From Hippea sp. KM1 (GTDB taxonomy: Bacteria > Campylobacterota_A > Desulfurellia > Desulfurellales > Hippeaceae), in NCBI RefSeq assembly GCF_000526195.1, contig NZ_JAFP01000001.1, positions 470,001-534,000 of the forward strand: 64,000 bases of DNA. Reading direction: 5' to 3'. Below the pieces are notes generated by a model. That model saw only the letters and a program-made list of their open reading frames with translations, searched no databases and was not told where the DNA came from. This document shows, one piece after another, positions 24,801-34,700 of this stretch. The position numbers and the translations under genes were made by a program. How positions within the stretch are numbered: the first letter of the stretch is position 1; each line of letters starts with the position of its first letter.

Positions 24801-26396
24801 ATGAATCACTATCTTTTTAAATACGCCATAGAGCAATCAAGGGATATATTCTTAGAAAAAAAAGTTAGATCCCTTCATTGTCATCCTTTTGGTATTTACT
24901 CTATCTCGTTTTACGATACTAATAAAAGATTGTATTTTAGCCTATCACCCCAGAACAGCTTTTTGATGCCCTTTGAAGATAAGCTAAAGGATGAGATTAA
25001 GGATTGCCCTAACTTTATGATGTTTCTGTCTAAGAAACTAAAGGGGCTAAGGCTTACAGGGATTCAGCAGAGCTATTCTGAAAGGGTTGTGTATTTTATC
25101 CTTGAGGACAAAAGGGGCCATATTGTTTATGAGTATAGATTGGTCTTTGAGATAATGGGAAGACTGGCCAATCTGATATTAACCGATGGGGAAGGGGCTG
25201 TTATTCAGGCGTATAAATACACAGATTCATCGAGGCAGATTGCCCCCAAAAAGCCTTACATTCCGCCTGTATCCAATATGCCCGATATTTTAAAGGATGA
25301 TGAGGCCCTCCTGGTGTTAAAGTATAGGCATAATGAAGATATATTGGGGCTTTCTGGGCATTTGAGGAGGTTTTTGACCGATGAACGGATGTTTTTAGGG
25401 TTTGTTAGGTCTGCAAGGGATGCCTTTGAAAAAAGAAGCTTTGAGCTGCACCTGTATCCTAAAAATGAGGTCTATCCGTTTTATATGCCCATATCCGTTC
25501 GCCGTGTTGATAATGGGTTTCTCTACAATATGTTCATAGAAAAGCCGCAAAGGGTTGAGTTTGACAATATAAAATCGAACTTAAGGAGGGTCTTTACAAG
25601 AAGGCTTAACTCCTTAAAGAGGAGGCTTGAGAAGGTTAGGGGTGAGCTTAAAAAGGCGGAGGATTACGATAAATTCAGGATTTATGCAGAAAATCTCTTT
25701 GCAAGGCCCAATCTCAAGGTGGGTTATGAGGGTTTTGTCGAGGTTGAGGATCTCTATACGAAGGAAAGTATCAAAATACCCATAAATCCAGAGTTGAACA
25801 TCTTTGAGAATGCTCAGAATTTCTATAAAAAGTACAAGAAGGCCAAACACAGTATAGAGATAGTAAAACAGAGGCTTATTCAAACTGAAGAGGAGATAGG
25901 ATTTATCAGGCAGCTCTTGTTTGACCTTGAGCAGGCCACAACGGTTGATGATGTTGAAAGTATAAAGTCTATCGCGCAGAAGGAGGGTTTGATAAAGCTC
26001 CCTCTGAAACCAAAAAAACGCAAGGGGCTTGATTACTTACCGTATGAACACATGGTAATAGAGGGGTATGATGCCTATGTGGGCAAGAATGCATATGGCA
26101 ACGATATAGTCAGCCTTAAACTTGCCTCAAAGAACGATTTATGGTTTCATGCAAAGGGTATTGCGGGCTCTCATGTGGTTTTAAAGGTGCCCTCGAAGTT
26201 GCAAGATGTTGATGATAGTGTTAAAATAAAGGCAGCAAGAATAGCGGCATGCAGAAGCGGGGCTAAAAAATTAGAGATGGTCGATGTGGATTATACGCAG
26301 GCTAAGTATGTGAAAAAGCCCAAGAATGCCAAAACGGGAATGGTTATTTACTCTAACTTTAAAACAATCAGGGTGAGGAAGGATGAATGTAGTTGA
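24801..26396 (+). CDS. rqcH: RqcH / NFACT-family ribosome quality control protein
   Basis: About 531 residues of the NFACT family. It has an N-terminal NFACT-N region (FEIMGRLANLILTD, the conserved EIMGR-x-x-N-x-I-L), a long coiled coil (~270-400, RRLEKVRGELKKAEDY and later), and the C-terminal NFACT-R domain (KNDLWFHAKGIAGSHVVLK). RqcH binds stalled 50S subunits and adds C-terminal alanine tails that mark nascent chains for degradation. ATG at 24801 (MNHYLF) is chosen; no ribosome-binding site is visible because the rpsU terminator precedes it directly. It overlaps cvpA by 14 bases. Confidence 0.9.
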   Translation: MNHYLFKYAIEQSRDIFLEKKVRSLHCHPFGIYSISFYDTNKRLYFSLSPQNSFLMPFEDKLKDEIKDCPNFMMFLSKKLKGLRLTGIQQSYSERVVYFILEDKRGHIVYEYRLVFEIMGRLANLILTDGEGAVIQAYKYTDSSRQIAPKKPYIPPVSNMPDILKDDEALLVLKYRHNEDILGLSGHLRRFLTDERMFLGFVRSARDAFEKRSFELHLYPKNEVYPFYMPISVRRVDNGFLYNMFIEKPQRVEFDNIKSNLRRVFTRRLNSLKRRLEKVRGELKKAEDYDKFRIYAENLFARPNLKVGYEGFVEVEDLYTKESIKIPINPELNIFENAQNFYKKYKKAKHSIEIVKQRLIQTEEEIGFIRQLLFDLEQATTVDDVESIKSIAQKEGLIKLPLKPKKRKGLDYLPYEHMVIEGYDAYVGKNAYGNDIVSLKLASKNDLWFHAKGIAGSHVVLKVPSKLQDVDDSVKIKAARIAACRSGAKKLEMVDVDYTQAKYVKKPKNAKTGMVIYSNFKTIRVRKDECS

Positions 26397-26907
26397 TATA
26401 GCTTTGGGGTTGTTTTTGTTAGTGCTTGCTATAAGGGGCCTAATCAGGGGGCTTATAAGGGAGGTGTTTGGTCTGGCTGCCCTTGTTGGTGGTGTTCTGG
26501 CTGCCCATATGTTTGGCAGGGGGGTTGGCAGCTATATTGAACACACATTCCCTGTTGCCCCTGTTGTTGCATACGGGTTTGCGTTTTTCTCTATATTCTT
26601 GATTGTGTATCTGGTCTTGATCTTTGTCGGTTTTATTCTGTCTTCTATGGCAAAGAAGATCGAGCTTGGTGGTCTGGATATGTTTTTTGGTTTTATATTC
26701 GGAGCCTTTAAGGGGCTTTTGATGATAGCCGTTGTGGCGTTTGTTTTGAATGCCTTTCCCTCTTTTTATGGTTTATCTATGAACCTTAAAAAGGAGTCGT
26801 ATATATACGGTTTTGTTGATAGAAATCTAAATAAGATGGATATAACTCAGCTTATAAATAGATTGAAACAGAAAAAAGCCAGGGTGAATAACGGGGGTAA
26901 GAAATGA
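26383..26907 (+). CDS. CvpA family membrane protein
   Basis: A 174-residue CvpA-type protein with four hydrophobic helices: ~4-20, ~27-43, ~62-86 and ~103-122. The opening NVVDIALGLFLLVLAIRGLIRGLIREV is the CvpA signature (cited as two overlapping parts: VVDIALGLF and RGLIRGLIREVFG). Family members are linked to colicin V production, cell-envelope integrity and biofilm. It overlaps rqcH upstream and the M23 peptidase downstream (ATGA), forming an envelope-related operon. Confidence 0.85.
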   Translation: MNVVDIALGLFLLVLAIRGLIRGLIREVFGLAALVGGVLAAHMFGRGVGSYIEHTFPVAPVVAYGFAFFSIFLIVYLVLIFVGFILSSMAKKIELGGLDMFFGFIFGAFKGLLMIAVVAFVLNAFPSFYGLSMNLKKESYIYGFVDRNLNKMDITQLINRLKQKKARVNNGGKK

Positions 26908-28274
26908 AAAAGGGTAGGGTGCTGCTTTTTCTTGTGATTCTCATTGCTGCTGTATATGCGGTTTATCAATACACGCCCCTTGTGAGGGGTAATGGCATCT
27001 TTATATCGGTCGATAGTCCAAAGGCCTATTACTCTTCGAATAAGGATATCGTTATACATGTGAAGGATAGATATGCTCCCCTTAAGCAGATTACCGTTAA
27101 GATAGTCTCTTTAAATACCGATGTTGTCCTGTTTAAGAAGACCTTTACTGAGCCTTTTCTGAAGAGTTTTGATTTAAGCTTTAGGGCTAATAAGGTTGTT
27201 CCTGAGGGTAAGGCAACCTTTGTTGTCGAGGTGGAGGATTACAGCAAGGGCAATTACTTAAATGGTTTTAAGAAGACCGTCTCTTTTCCTGTTATAGTCG
27301 ATTCAACCCCACCGAAGGTGATACTTTTAAGCGGAACAAGCAGGATAACGATAGGCGGCAGTGCCCTGGCTGTGTATTATGTTAAGGATGAGAATCTATC
27401 AAGGGTGTATCTAACCGTCAGGCACGATGGCAAGGAGTATCCATTCAGGGCTTACAAGGCCAGCAGTGTGTTTTCAGACCCAAATGTGTATTTGAGTTTC
27501 TTTACCTATGAATTATCCAAGCTTAGGGATTATTCGACGGATATTCATGCTATAGACAAGGCAGGCAACGAGACGATTGTTCATATACCCGTCTATTACA
27601 ATAGAAGGCCTATAAGGAAGAGTAAGATAAATATCACCGATAGTTTCATAAAGACCAAGGTCTGGACTATACTTCAAAGGGAGGGGATTCAAAAGAAGGA
27701 GAACCTCATTCAGGATTTCTTGTATGTTAACAGAAAGATAAGGGAGAAAAACACAGAAACAATCAGAAAGATATGTTCGAACTCTGAGCCCCGCTTCTTG
27801 TGGAAGGGTAGGTTTTTACAGCTTAAGGATTCAAAGGTTACAGCCAAGTTTAACGATGAGAGGCTGTATTATTACAAGGGTGAGCTTAAGGATACAAAGT
27901 TTCATAAGGGGTATGATCTTGCAAGTATTAGGAACGCAAGGGTGAATGCCGCCAATTCGGGTAAGGTGGTGTTTGAGGGCTATTTAGGTGTTTATGGCAA
28001 CACAATAATTATAGATCACGGGTTCGGCGTGTTTAGTCTGTATGGCCACCTTCAAAGCTTTCTGGTTAAGGAGGGCGATTTTGTAAAGAGGGGTCAGTAT
28101 ATAGCAATCACGGATACAACGGGTTTGGCAGGAGGGGATCATTTGCACTTTGATATAATCGTGGATGGTTATTATGTTGACCCTATAGAGTGGTGGGATA
28201 GGCACTGGATCAAGACCCACATTTATAAGGTTATAGATGAATCCAAAACCCGCCTTTCACTCTTGAGTCAATAG
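26904..28274 (+). CDS. M23-family metallopeptidase (LytM-type)
   Basis: A 456-residue cell-wall protein. It has an N-terminal signal/anchor helix (residues ~6-20, VLLFLVILIAAVYAVY), a long beta-rich periplasmic region, and a C-terminal LytM domain (~330-440). Zinc ligands are visible in FHKGYDLAS (H and D) and DHLHFDI (H-x-H). It probably cleaves peptidoglycan cross-links or, if periplasmic and regulated, controls cell shape. It overlaps cvpA by four bases. The catalytic motifs look complete. Confidence 0.9.
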   Translation: MKKGRVLLFLVILIAAVYAVYQYTPLVRGNGIFISVDSPKAYYSSNKDIVIHVKDRYAPLKQITVKIVSLNTDVVLFKKTFTEPFLKSFDLSFRANKVVPEGKATFVVEVEDYSKGNYLNGFKKTVSFPVIVDSTPPKVILLSGTSRITIGGSALAVYYVKDENLSRVYLTVRHDGKEYPFRAYKASSVFSDPNVYLSFFTYELSKLRDYSTDIHAIDKAGNETIVHIPVYYNRRPIRKSKINITDSFIKTKVWTILQREGIQKKENLIQDFLYVNRKIREKNTETIRKICSNSEPRFLWKGRFLQLKDSKVTAKFNDERLYYYKGELKDTKFHKGYDLASIRNARVNAANSGKVVFEGYLGVYGNTIIIDHGFGVFSLYGHLQSFLVKEGDFVKRGQYIAITDTTGLAGGDHLHFDIIVDGYYVDPIEWWDRHWIKTHIYKVIDESKTRLSLLSQ

Positions 28275-28277
28275 GTT

Positions 28278-29606
28278 GTGTTCAAAAGCGTTGATCCTAC
28301 GAAAGAGCCGCTTCTAAAAAGCATAGTTTTGCTTTCTATACCCATGATGCTTGAGATGGCGGCTCAGAACCTCTTTAATTTGGTCGATACATACTTTGTT
28401 TCAAGAATATCGTATAAGGCCATAGGTGCACTCGTAAGCTCCAGCATAACCATGATGGTCATATATTCCATATCCATAGGCATATCAACGGCATGCGGCA
28501 TGTATATTGCCTATTTCTGGGGGGCTAAAAAGTTCAGCAGGGCCTATTTTTTTTACTCCAACGCCTTTGGGTTTATAGTTGTTCTCTCCCTTGTTCTTGT
28601 TGCCGTATTTTACTTCTTTTTAAGGGATATTGTATCCCTTGTAGGTTTAAAGGGGGATGTTTTTGTGTATGCCTATAACTATCTTTCTGTCTCGGTTTTG
28701 GGTTTGGGGCTAAACTTCTTATTCAGCCTCAATAACTCCTCGTTGAGGTCTATATCGTTGCCGTCTTTAGCTTTGATTGTTATGGTTTTAACCAACTCAC
28801 TCAATGCCGTATTGGATCCGTTGTTTATCTTTTATTTGAAGATGGGTATAAAAGGAGCTGCCTTTTCAACGATAGTGTCTGTTTTCTTGGGGCTTGCTTT
28901 GCAACTTTACTTTCTCTTCAGGCGAGGGTTTTATATAGCCTTTAGAGTCAGGCTTGAGATTATCAAAAGAATAGTGAAAAAAGGCGTTTATGCCAGCCTC
29001 CATCTGTTTTTCCGTATAGTTAGCATGCTTGTTTTAATAAGGATAATAGGCGGCATATCGCAGATGGCCATCTCTGGTTATTCTGTGGTAATAAGGATAT
29101 ATCAGGTACTTCTGTTTTTGGTCTTTGGGATTGCCAATGCATCCTTTGTTGTTGTGGGTCAGAACTTTGGTGCAAAGAGGGTTGATAGACTAAAGAGGGC
29201 CCCCTGGTATGCTATACTCTTTGGCGTATGCTTTGTGGGGTTGTTGAATGTGGTTTTGTATTTGAATAGGGATTTTATGCTGGGTTTGTTTGTTAATGCA
29301 TCAGGTGTTTTCAGTATTGCAAGGGATGTGTTGTTCTTTTACTTTTTGAGCTATCCGTTTGTTATAGCCTCAACCATTGCAGCAAGGTCGTCCATGGCTT
29401 TGCACGATACAAAGAGACCGAGTATGATTAACCTGTTTAACCTGTGGTTTTTCCTTCTGCCTTTAGCCTATATTCTTTCTAAGCATTACGGCGTTAAGGG
29501 GGTTTGGGCCTCTATAGCCGTATCCAACCTTACTGCTTTTTTAGCAAATATGGTTTTGTTAAAACTCAACATAAGAAGGGCTATTTATGAGACTGCTAAG
29601 GGCTAA
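28278..29606 (+). CDS. MATE family multidrug/Na+ antiporter
   Basis: A 442-residue protein with twelve predicted transmembrane segments and typical MATE elements: PMMLEMAAQNLFNLVDTYFV in the first helices, and NLFNLWFFLLPLAYIL near the C-terminus with the repeat of the two six-helix halves (break near ~225-235). It exports cationic compounds in exchange for Na+ or H+. It starts with GTG four bases after the peptidase stop and overlaps the following amidohydrolase by 20 bases. The substrate cannot be told from sequence. Confidence 0.92.
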   Translation: MFKSVDPTKEPLLKSIVLLSIPMMLEMAAQNLFNLVDTYFVSRISYKAIGALVSSSITMMVIYSISIGISTACGMYIAYFWGAKKFSRAYFFYSNAFGFIVVLSLVLVAVFYFFLRDIVSLVGLKGDVFVYAYNYLSVSVLGLGLNFLFSLNNSSLRSISLPSLALIVMVLTNSLNAVLDPLFIFYLKMGIKGAAFSTIVSVFLGLALQLYFLFRRGFYIAFRVRLEIIKRIVKKGVYASLHLFFRIVSMLVLIRIIGGISQMAISGYSVVIRIYQVLLFLVFGIANASFVVVGQNFGAKRVDRLKRAPWYAILFGVCFVGLLNVVLYLNRDFMLGLFVNASGVFSIARDVLFFYFLSYPFVIASTIAARSSMALHDTKRPSMINLFNLWFFLLPLAYILSKHYGVKGVWASIAVSNLTAFLANMVLLKLNIRRAIYETAKG

Positions 29607-30759
29607 ATACATATTCGACGGTTTAAGGTTGTCCGTTGATAAAGGTGTCGTTATAGATGGCGATATTGTTGTTGATGTGGATGGTTTTTCTGTATTGAAG
29701 AGGGCGTACCCGGATATAGATGTGGTTGATTACGGTGAGGGTGTTCTGTTTTGCGGTTTCGTCAATGCCCATACGCATATAGAGTTGACTTACACGAAAA
29801 ACAGGATAGAGCCGTTTGGTGGGTTTATCCGCTGGCTATCGTCCATTATGAACATAAAATCGATAGATGTTGATGATAAGGATATTGAGAGGGGTATAAA
29901 CGAGGCCGTAAAGGAGATTAAGGGGTCTGGTGTTTTTGCCGTTGGTGATATATCAAATACGCTTAAGACGGTTAATATATTGTCAAGTGAACTTCCTCGC
30001 TCCGTTGTGTTTTGTGAGAATTACTCCTTGAATCTGGAAAGGGCAAGGGGGGTTGTTGAAAGGCTTAAAAGGGAGATTGAGCATATAAACTCTTTTCCTG
30101 TAAGGGTTTTTGTAAGCCCGCATTCTGTGTATTCCTCCCATCCTGAGCTTATGCGCTTTATCTGTAATTTGCCCGGCATTAAGAGTCTTCATTTTTTGGA
30201 GAGTGAACACGAGAGGGCGTTTGTCTGTAAAAAAGGCGAACTGTATGGGTTTTTGGATGGTCTTGGTTTGGTTGATTGTGAATTTGATTATGGAGATGTC
30301 TGGGATTATCTAAAGGATGTGGGTTGCATAAAGAGGGGTATGTTGTTTGTTCATGCCGTTTTTGCCAACAGGGATGACTTTAAAAAGATCAAGGATATAG
30401 GCGGCAGTGTGGTCCTTTGTCCAAGGAGCAACTGGTATATATCAAAAAAATTGCCCGATGTGTATAAAATAAGGGAAAGCGGTGTGAATATTGCCATCGG
30501 CACAGATAGCTTATCCAGTAATTGGGATTTAGATATATTAAAAGAGATAGCCCTTATAAAGCAGGCCTTTCCTTTGATTGATAGTGAGGAGTTGTTTGGA
30601 TGGGTAAGCAGTGGTGGAGCTAAGGCTTTGGGGATACGGCTGGGTTTCTTTAGGGGCTATTATGCAAGGCCGTATTTCTTAGGGGCTTCAGGCTCAAAGC
30701 CCTTGGATGGGATATTGGAAGAAAAAAAGAGGGGGTTGCCCCCTCCCTTTAACGCTTGA
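29587..30759 (+). CDS. Amidohydrolase; possible aminofutalosine deaminase (MqnX-like)
   Basis: A 390-residue metal-dependent deaminase/hydrolase of the ATZ/TRZ type. It has the H-x-H metal site FVNAHTHIELTY, then VSPHSVYSSHPEL, HFLESEHE, a later metal histidine in FVHAVF and the catalytic Asp in IGTDSLSSNWDLD. The short length and the start resemble aminofutalosine deaminase (MqnX) of epsilonproteobacterial-type menaquinone synthesis. Together with MenG at 43549 this suggests the futalosine pathway. Function at substrate level is tentative. The 3' end overlaps flgE on the other strand and holds that operon's terminator. Confidence 0.75.
   Translation: MRLLRAKYIFDGLRLSVDKGVVIDGDIVVDVDGFSVLKRAYPDIDVVDYGEGVLFCGFVNAHTHIELTYTKNRIEPFGGFIRWLSSIMNIKSIDVDDKDIERGINEAVKEIKGSGVFAVGDISNTLKTVNILSSELPRSVVFCENYSLNLERARGVVERLKREIEHINSFPVRVFVSPHSVYSSHPELMRFICNLPGIKSLHFLESEHERAFVCKKGELYGFLDGLGLVDCEFDYGDVWDYLKDVGCIKRGMLFVHAVFANRDDFKKIKDIGGSVVLCPRSNWYISKKLPDVYKIRESGVNIAIGTDSLSSNWDLDILKEIALIKQAFPLIDSEELFGWVSSGGAKALGIRLGFFRGYYARPYFLGASGSKPLDGILEEKKRGLPPPFNA
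30722..30745 (-). terminator. Rho-independent terminator of the flagellar hook operon
   Basis: Read on the minus strand: stem GAGGGGG, loop CAA, stem CCCCCTC, followed by seven T residues (the A-run 30722-30728 on the plus strand). It lies just past the flgE stop codon (30749) and within the 3' end of the convergent amidohydrolase gene. Confidence 0.9.
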
Positions 30760-32911
30760 GATTCAGAAGCTCCTGAATCATCTGATCCGATGTTGTTATA
30801 CTTCTTGAATTGGCCTGGAATGCCCTCTCGTAAATTATCATATTGGTGAATTCCTCTGCTAAATCCACATTGCTCATCTCGAGATGGCTTGGTGCAAATG
30901 TCCCCCTGCCGCCTGTCCCTGCAGTGCCTATTAAAGGTGCTCCGGAGTTTGCTGTTTCTGAATACATGGAACCCCCTTCCTTCATCAATCCCTCGTTGTT
31001 TGCGAACTTGGCCATAGCTATTTGTGCAAGGGGATAGCTTTTTCCGTTTGAGAAGATGCCCACAATAACACCGTCCTGGTTGATCATGATTCTCTGCAGG
31101 CTTCCTCCAGGATAACCGTCTTGTGTCTGGGCTGTTGTCTGGGATGGTAATGAGAACTGTGTCAGGCCGTCAAATGAACCTATATCCCCAAAGTCTAAGT
31201 TTATAACCTGAGATGCCGTTCCGTTTCTCCAATCCACGGTTATAGCCAGGGGACTTGAAAGATACACAAGCTTACCGGTTTGGTCAAACTGTATCTCTCC
31301 CTCATCGTTTGACACCTCTCCTGGCTCAGGAACCGAGGCTTTCCAAGACCATGTTGTGTAGTTTGTTATGGGATCAAATGACTTCTTTCTGAAGGTAAAT
31401 GTAACCGTATGTTTGTTTCCCAAAGAGTCGTATACATCTATTGAGGTGACATGGACGGCAGCCTCAAATGGCTGTGATGTTACCTCAGAACCGCTTCCCA
31501 CCAAGCCTGATAGGGTTCCCATGATTGTTGCAAATTTTAGATTGTTTGAGTAAACAGCACCGATAACATGATCCTCTGTGCCGTTATTTTTTATAACTAT
31601 CTCTCCCGATTTTGGATCTATCGTGACCCAATCGGATGATGAGCCTGAGGTTGCCCAGGCCTCTCCATTTCCTCCATTTACAATATCGTTGTTTATCTCT
31701 GCCCTTAAATCCTCTATGGTGTGAAAGTCATTGTTTCCCACTCCTGTGTCGGACTGGACATATCGATATGCGTCGTAATTGGCACCCCCATCAAAGCTCA
31801 TTGCAAGAACATCGCCTTTTGCCGAAAGGAACGGCAGCGTTGTGCGTGTCTTGCCTGCTGCTATTGTGGCGCTTCTGCCCTCTCCACCTTGCAGGTTTAT
31901 GAGGGCGTGTTTTAGATAGCTGTTTAGATCGTTTGTTGTTGCAATATTTGCAATCGTTACATTGGCAGAGGCTGTTAGGTTTTTTACCTGAATCATGCCG
32001 TCATCTGTAACATTAAAGCTTAGTATATTTGTACCTATTGCTGAGGTTACAGCATTACTTAAAGCAGCTGCAAAGCTTCCAAGAGTTTTGAAGTCAGAGG
32101 GGTAGCTTACGGTTGCGGTTGATGTTATACCTCCGTATGTTATATCCATGGATATTGTTGCCCCACTTGATAGCTGGATTTGGTTGCCGTTTATGTCGTA
32201 TAGGCTACCAAAAGAAGTGCTGTCTTCTGCGAATGTTGCCAATTCCTTTCCCAAATTTATAGCTTCACCGTTTACATCAAACAGAACGGACATATCGTCC
32301 GGTTCAACTGTGTTGTTGTTCTCATCCACAGTCCCGTGGGCCGGAGCCATTTCCTCTATGGTATCACCGCCGTTTAGATTGGCTTTGATTGTTATGTTTT
32401 TAGTTACACCTGCAGGCACTGTTTTGTCTTGCGGTACCACTATGTTTTCTATGCTTGCAGCCGTGTTTATCTTGTGGGTTTCTTCGTTTGCAAGCCAACC
32501 CTGAACGATGAAGCCCTCGGGATTAACCAAGTTTCCATTGGCATCGAATGTAAAATCACCAGCCCTTGTGTATCTATAGGTTTTTCCTCCATCGTCGCTC
32601 ACAATGAAGAATCCGTCGCCTTGGATTGCTAAGTCTGTTATTTTGCTTGTTGCCTGGAGGCTTCCTTGGGAGAATATGTTGTCTACGACGGCCACTGTTG
32701 TGCCCAATCCTATCTGTGTTGCATTCTTTCCTCCTATGTTTCCTTCGGGTCCTGTTGCTGCACTCATGGTTTGACTCAATACATCCACAAAGTTTATTCT
32801 GCCCTTTTTAAAGCCGATGGTGTTTACATTCGCCACATTGTTTCCCACAACATCCATTCCCTGTTGTTCGGATTTTAACCCGGAAACGCCGCTCCAGAGC
32901 GATCTTAACAT
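30749..32911 (-). CDS. flgE: Flagellar hook protein FlgE (large copy)
   Basis: A 720-residue hook protein. The N-terminal rod-type motif LRSLWSGVSGLKSEQQGMDV and NNVANVNTIGFKKGRINF are followed by LAIQGDGFFIV, long variable central domains (~190-560), and the C-terminal SNVDLAEEFTNMIIYERAFQ with ANSRSITTSDQMIQELLNL (cited in parts). FlgE forms the curved joint between basal body and filament. It is the last gene of the fliK-flgD-flgE-flgE operon and is unusually long. A second, distinct hook gene lies directly upstream, so this bacterium carries two tandem paralogues. Confidence 0.93.
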   Translation of the reverse strand: MLRSLWSGVSGLKSEQQGMDVVGNNVANVNTIGFKKGRINFVDVLSQTMSAATGPEGNIGGKNATQIGLGTTVAVVDNIFSQGSLQATSKITDLAIQGDGFFIVSDDGGKTYRYTRAGDFTFDANGNLVNPEGFIVQGWLANEETHKINTAASIENIVVPQDKTVPAGVTKNITIKANLNGGDTIEEMAPAHGTVDENNNTVEPDDMSVLFDVNGEAINLGKELATFAEDSTSFGSLYDINGNQIQLSSGATISMDITYGGITSTATVSYPSDFKTLGSFAAALSNAVTSAIGTNILSFNVTDDGMIQVKNLTASANVTIANIATTNDLNSYLKHALINLQGGEGRSATIAAGKTRTTLPFLSAKGDVLAMSFDGGANYDAYRYVQSDTGVGNNDFHTIEDLRAEINNDIVNGGNGEAWATSGSSSDWVTIDPKSGEIVIKNNGTEDHVIGAVYSNNLKFATIMGTLSGLVGSGSEVTSQPFEAAVHVTSIDVYDSLGNKHTVTFTFRKKSFDPITNYTTWSWKASVPEPGEVSNDEGEIQFDQTGKLVYLSSPLAITVDWRNGTASQVINLDFGDIGSFDGLTQFSLPSQTTAQTQDGYPGGSLQRIMINQDGVIVGIFSNGKSYPLAQIAMAKFANNEGLMKEGGSMYSETANSGAPLIGTAGTGGRGTFAPSHLEMSNVDLAEEFTNMIIYERAFQANSRSITTSDQMIQELLNLKR

Positions 32912-32930
32912 GGTTTTTCACCTCCTATTC

Positions 32931-34700
32931 CTATCTTTTTAGTTGAATGGCCACCTGAAGCATTTGATCGGCTGTCGTTACACCTTTTGAATTGGCCTCA
33001 AACCCCCTCTGAAACTCTATGAGATTGACAAATGCTTCTCCTAAATCTACATTGCTTGATTCTAAGTGTTTGGATAGAACGCTTCCCCTGCCGCCTTCGT
33101 TTGCAACACCTATAAAACCGTTTGACGATAATACATCTCCTGAATCGGCATTTGGTGTTATCCTAAAAAGGGTTTTGCCAACTCTTTTTAAGCCTTGAGG
33201 ATTCATGAATTTTGAAATGGCTAACTTGGCTATTGAATAAGATTTACCGTTGGAATATGTTCCTATTATGCTTCCGTTTTGATCTACATACACTTTTTTT
33301 AGCAACCCCGATGTTGAACCGTCTTGCGTTTGGAAGCTCGTATCTGAATCCATGGCAAATTGAGTAAGACCGGTAAATTGGTTGCCTTCGTATTGACCAC
33401 TGTCTGTATTCCACAGATTGATCAGTAGTTGCGTGGGTTGGGCTCCGTTGTTTAATGATACATCTACGGTTGGCGAGGTGGTTGATGTTGAAAGCCCTCC
33501 GCCGCTATCAAAATTTATTATGCCCGTGTTGTTGGTTAATGTGCCGTCATTATCCGGTAAAACAACCTCATAAGACCACCTGTTTTGATTGATTCTTTTG
33601 AATATTACATCTATTTTGTGTTTCTCTCCTGTTGAATCGTAAAATATGGAATGAACAGTGTGCGTTGCTACCTCCATTTGTTGTGTTGAGGCAGTTTTTC
33701 CTGGCTCTATGATTTGATTCAGATTCTCAAATATCGTGGTTAGTTTTTGGTTTTCCTGTGGATTTGGAAATGTTGGATCCTCTGTGGTTGGCCTTACCCT
33801 TATGTTTATATCTGAACTTCCCGTGTTTTCTATAACTATCATGCCGTTTTCAAGGGAGGCTGTTGCTGTAATACCTGAGGATGATAGGTCGTTTTGTATG
33901 TCGCTTAAGAGATCGTCTATGGTTGTAAACCCCTCTGCTCCTGTGCTTACAGTTCCATCGCTATCGTATTCGTATGTATGCCAGGTATTTCCGCCATCAT
34001 AGCTGATCTGGAAGTTGTCTCCGTCTTGAACATTCAATAGCTTGCCGTCGTCGTTGAATACAGAATTAAAGTTTACCCGGAGGTTGGGGTCGCTGTATGT
34101 GGATAATGGCGTATACTCCTCCACCTCGCTTGAGGAGTTTAAGTTGGCTTTGAACCTTATGTATGTTGAGGCCACAGCCGGGACGCTTTCATAGTTGGAT
34201 ATGTTGATGGGCTCAACCGTGCCGGTTGGCAGGCCCGTATTTGGATCCTCAGGGATATAGTATCCTGTGCCTGTTTGAGACTGTTCTGCAAGCCATCCAA
34301 CAACCTTATATCCATCTGGGTTTACCAGATCGCCGTTTGCATCGAATGAAAAATCACCCGCCCTGGTGAATAGATAAGATGTCCCTTCCCTGTTGGTTGG
34401 GTCTAAAAGCGTAAAGAAGCCATCACCCTCAATAGCCAGATCCGTATCCTTATCACCGCTTATTATGGTGCCTTCGGTCATTATTGTATCTGTGGACTGA
34501 AGTTTTGTGCCCAATCCTATCTGCATAGGGTTTTGGCCGGGTAGCCCGATTTGCTGGGTCTGATATAGAAGGGATGCGAATGTTGGTCTGGTTTTTTTAT
34601 ACCCCACCGTATTGATATTGGCTATGTTGTTTGTTATGCTGTCCACCCCCAACTGTTGCTCAAATAGCCCGTTGCTTGAGGTATACAGCGCCCTTATCAT
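32931..34700 (-). CDS. flgE: Flagellar hook protein FlgE paralogue
   Basis: A 589-residue second FlgE-type protein. Its start, MIRALYTSSNGLFEQQLGVD, and NNIANINTVGYKKTRPTF look more like FlgG, but it has the large central hook domains (DSTGEKHKIDVIFKRI, NRWSYEVVLPDNDG) and the C-terminal SSNVDLGEAFVNLIEFQRGF typical of hook proteins. It may be the main hook subunit, an alternative hook subunit or a hook-rod junction form. It overlaps flgD by four bases and is followed by the second flgE after 19 bases. The two paralogues are clearly different in sequence, so they are not a recent duplication. Confidence 0.88.
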   Translation of the reverse strand: MIRALYTSSNGLFEQQLGVDSITNNIANINTVGYKKTRPTFASLLYQTQQIGLPGQNPMQIGLGTKLQSTDTIMTEGTIISGDKDTDLAIEGDGFFTLLDPTNREGTSYLFTRAGDFSFDANGDLVNPDGYKVVGWLAEQSQTGTGYYIPEDPNTGLPTGTVEPINISNYESVPAVASTYIRFKANLNSSSEVEEYTPLSTYSDPNLRVNFNSVFNDDGKLLNVQDGDNFQISYDGGNTWHTYEYDSDGTVSTGAEGFTTIDDLLSDIQNDLSSSGITATASLENGMIVIENTGSSDINIRVRPTTEDPTFPNPQENQKLTTIFENLNQIIEPGKTASTQQMEVATHTVHSIFYDSTGEKHKIDVIFKRINQNRWSYEVVLPDNDGTLTNNTGIINFDSGGGLSTSTTSPTVDVSLNNGAQPTQLLINLWNTDSGQYEGNQFTGLTQFAMDSDTSFQTQDGSTSGLLKKVYVDQNGSIIGTYSNGKSYSIAKLAISKFMNPQGLKRVGKTLFRITPNADSGDVLSSNGFIGVANEGGRGSVLSKHLESSNVDLGEAFVNLIEFQRGFEANSKGVTTADQMLQVAIQLKR

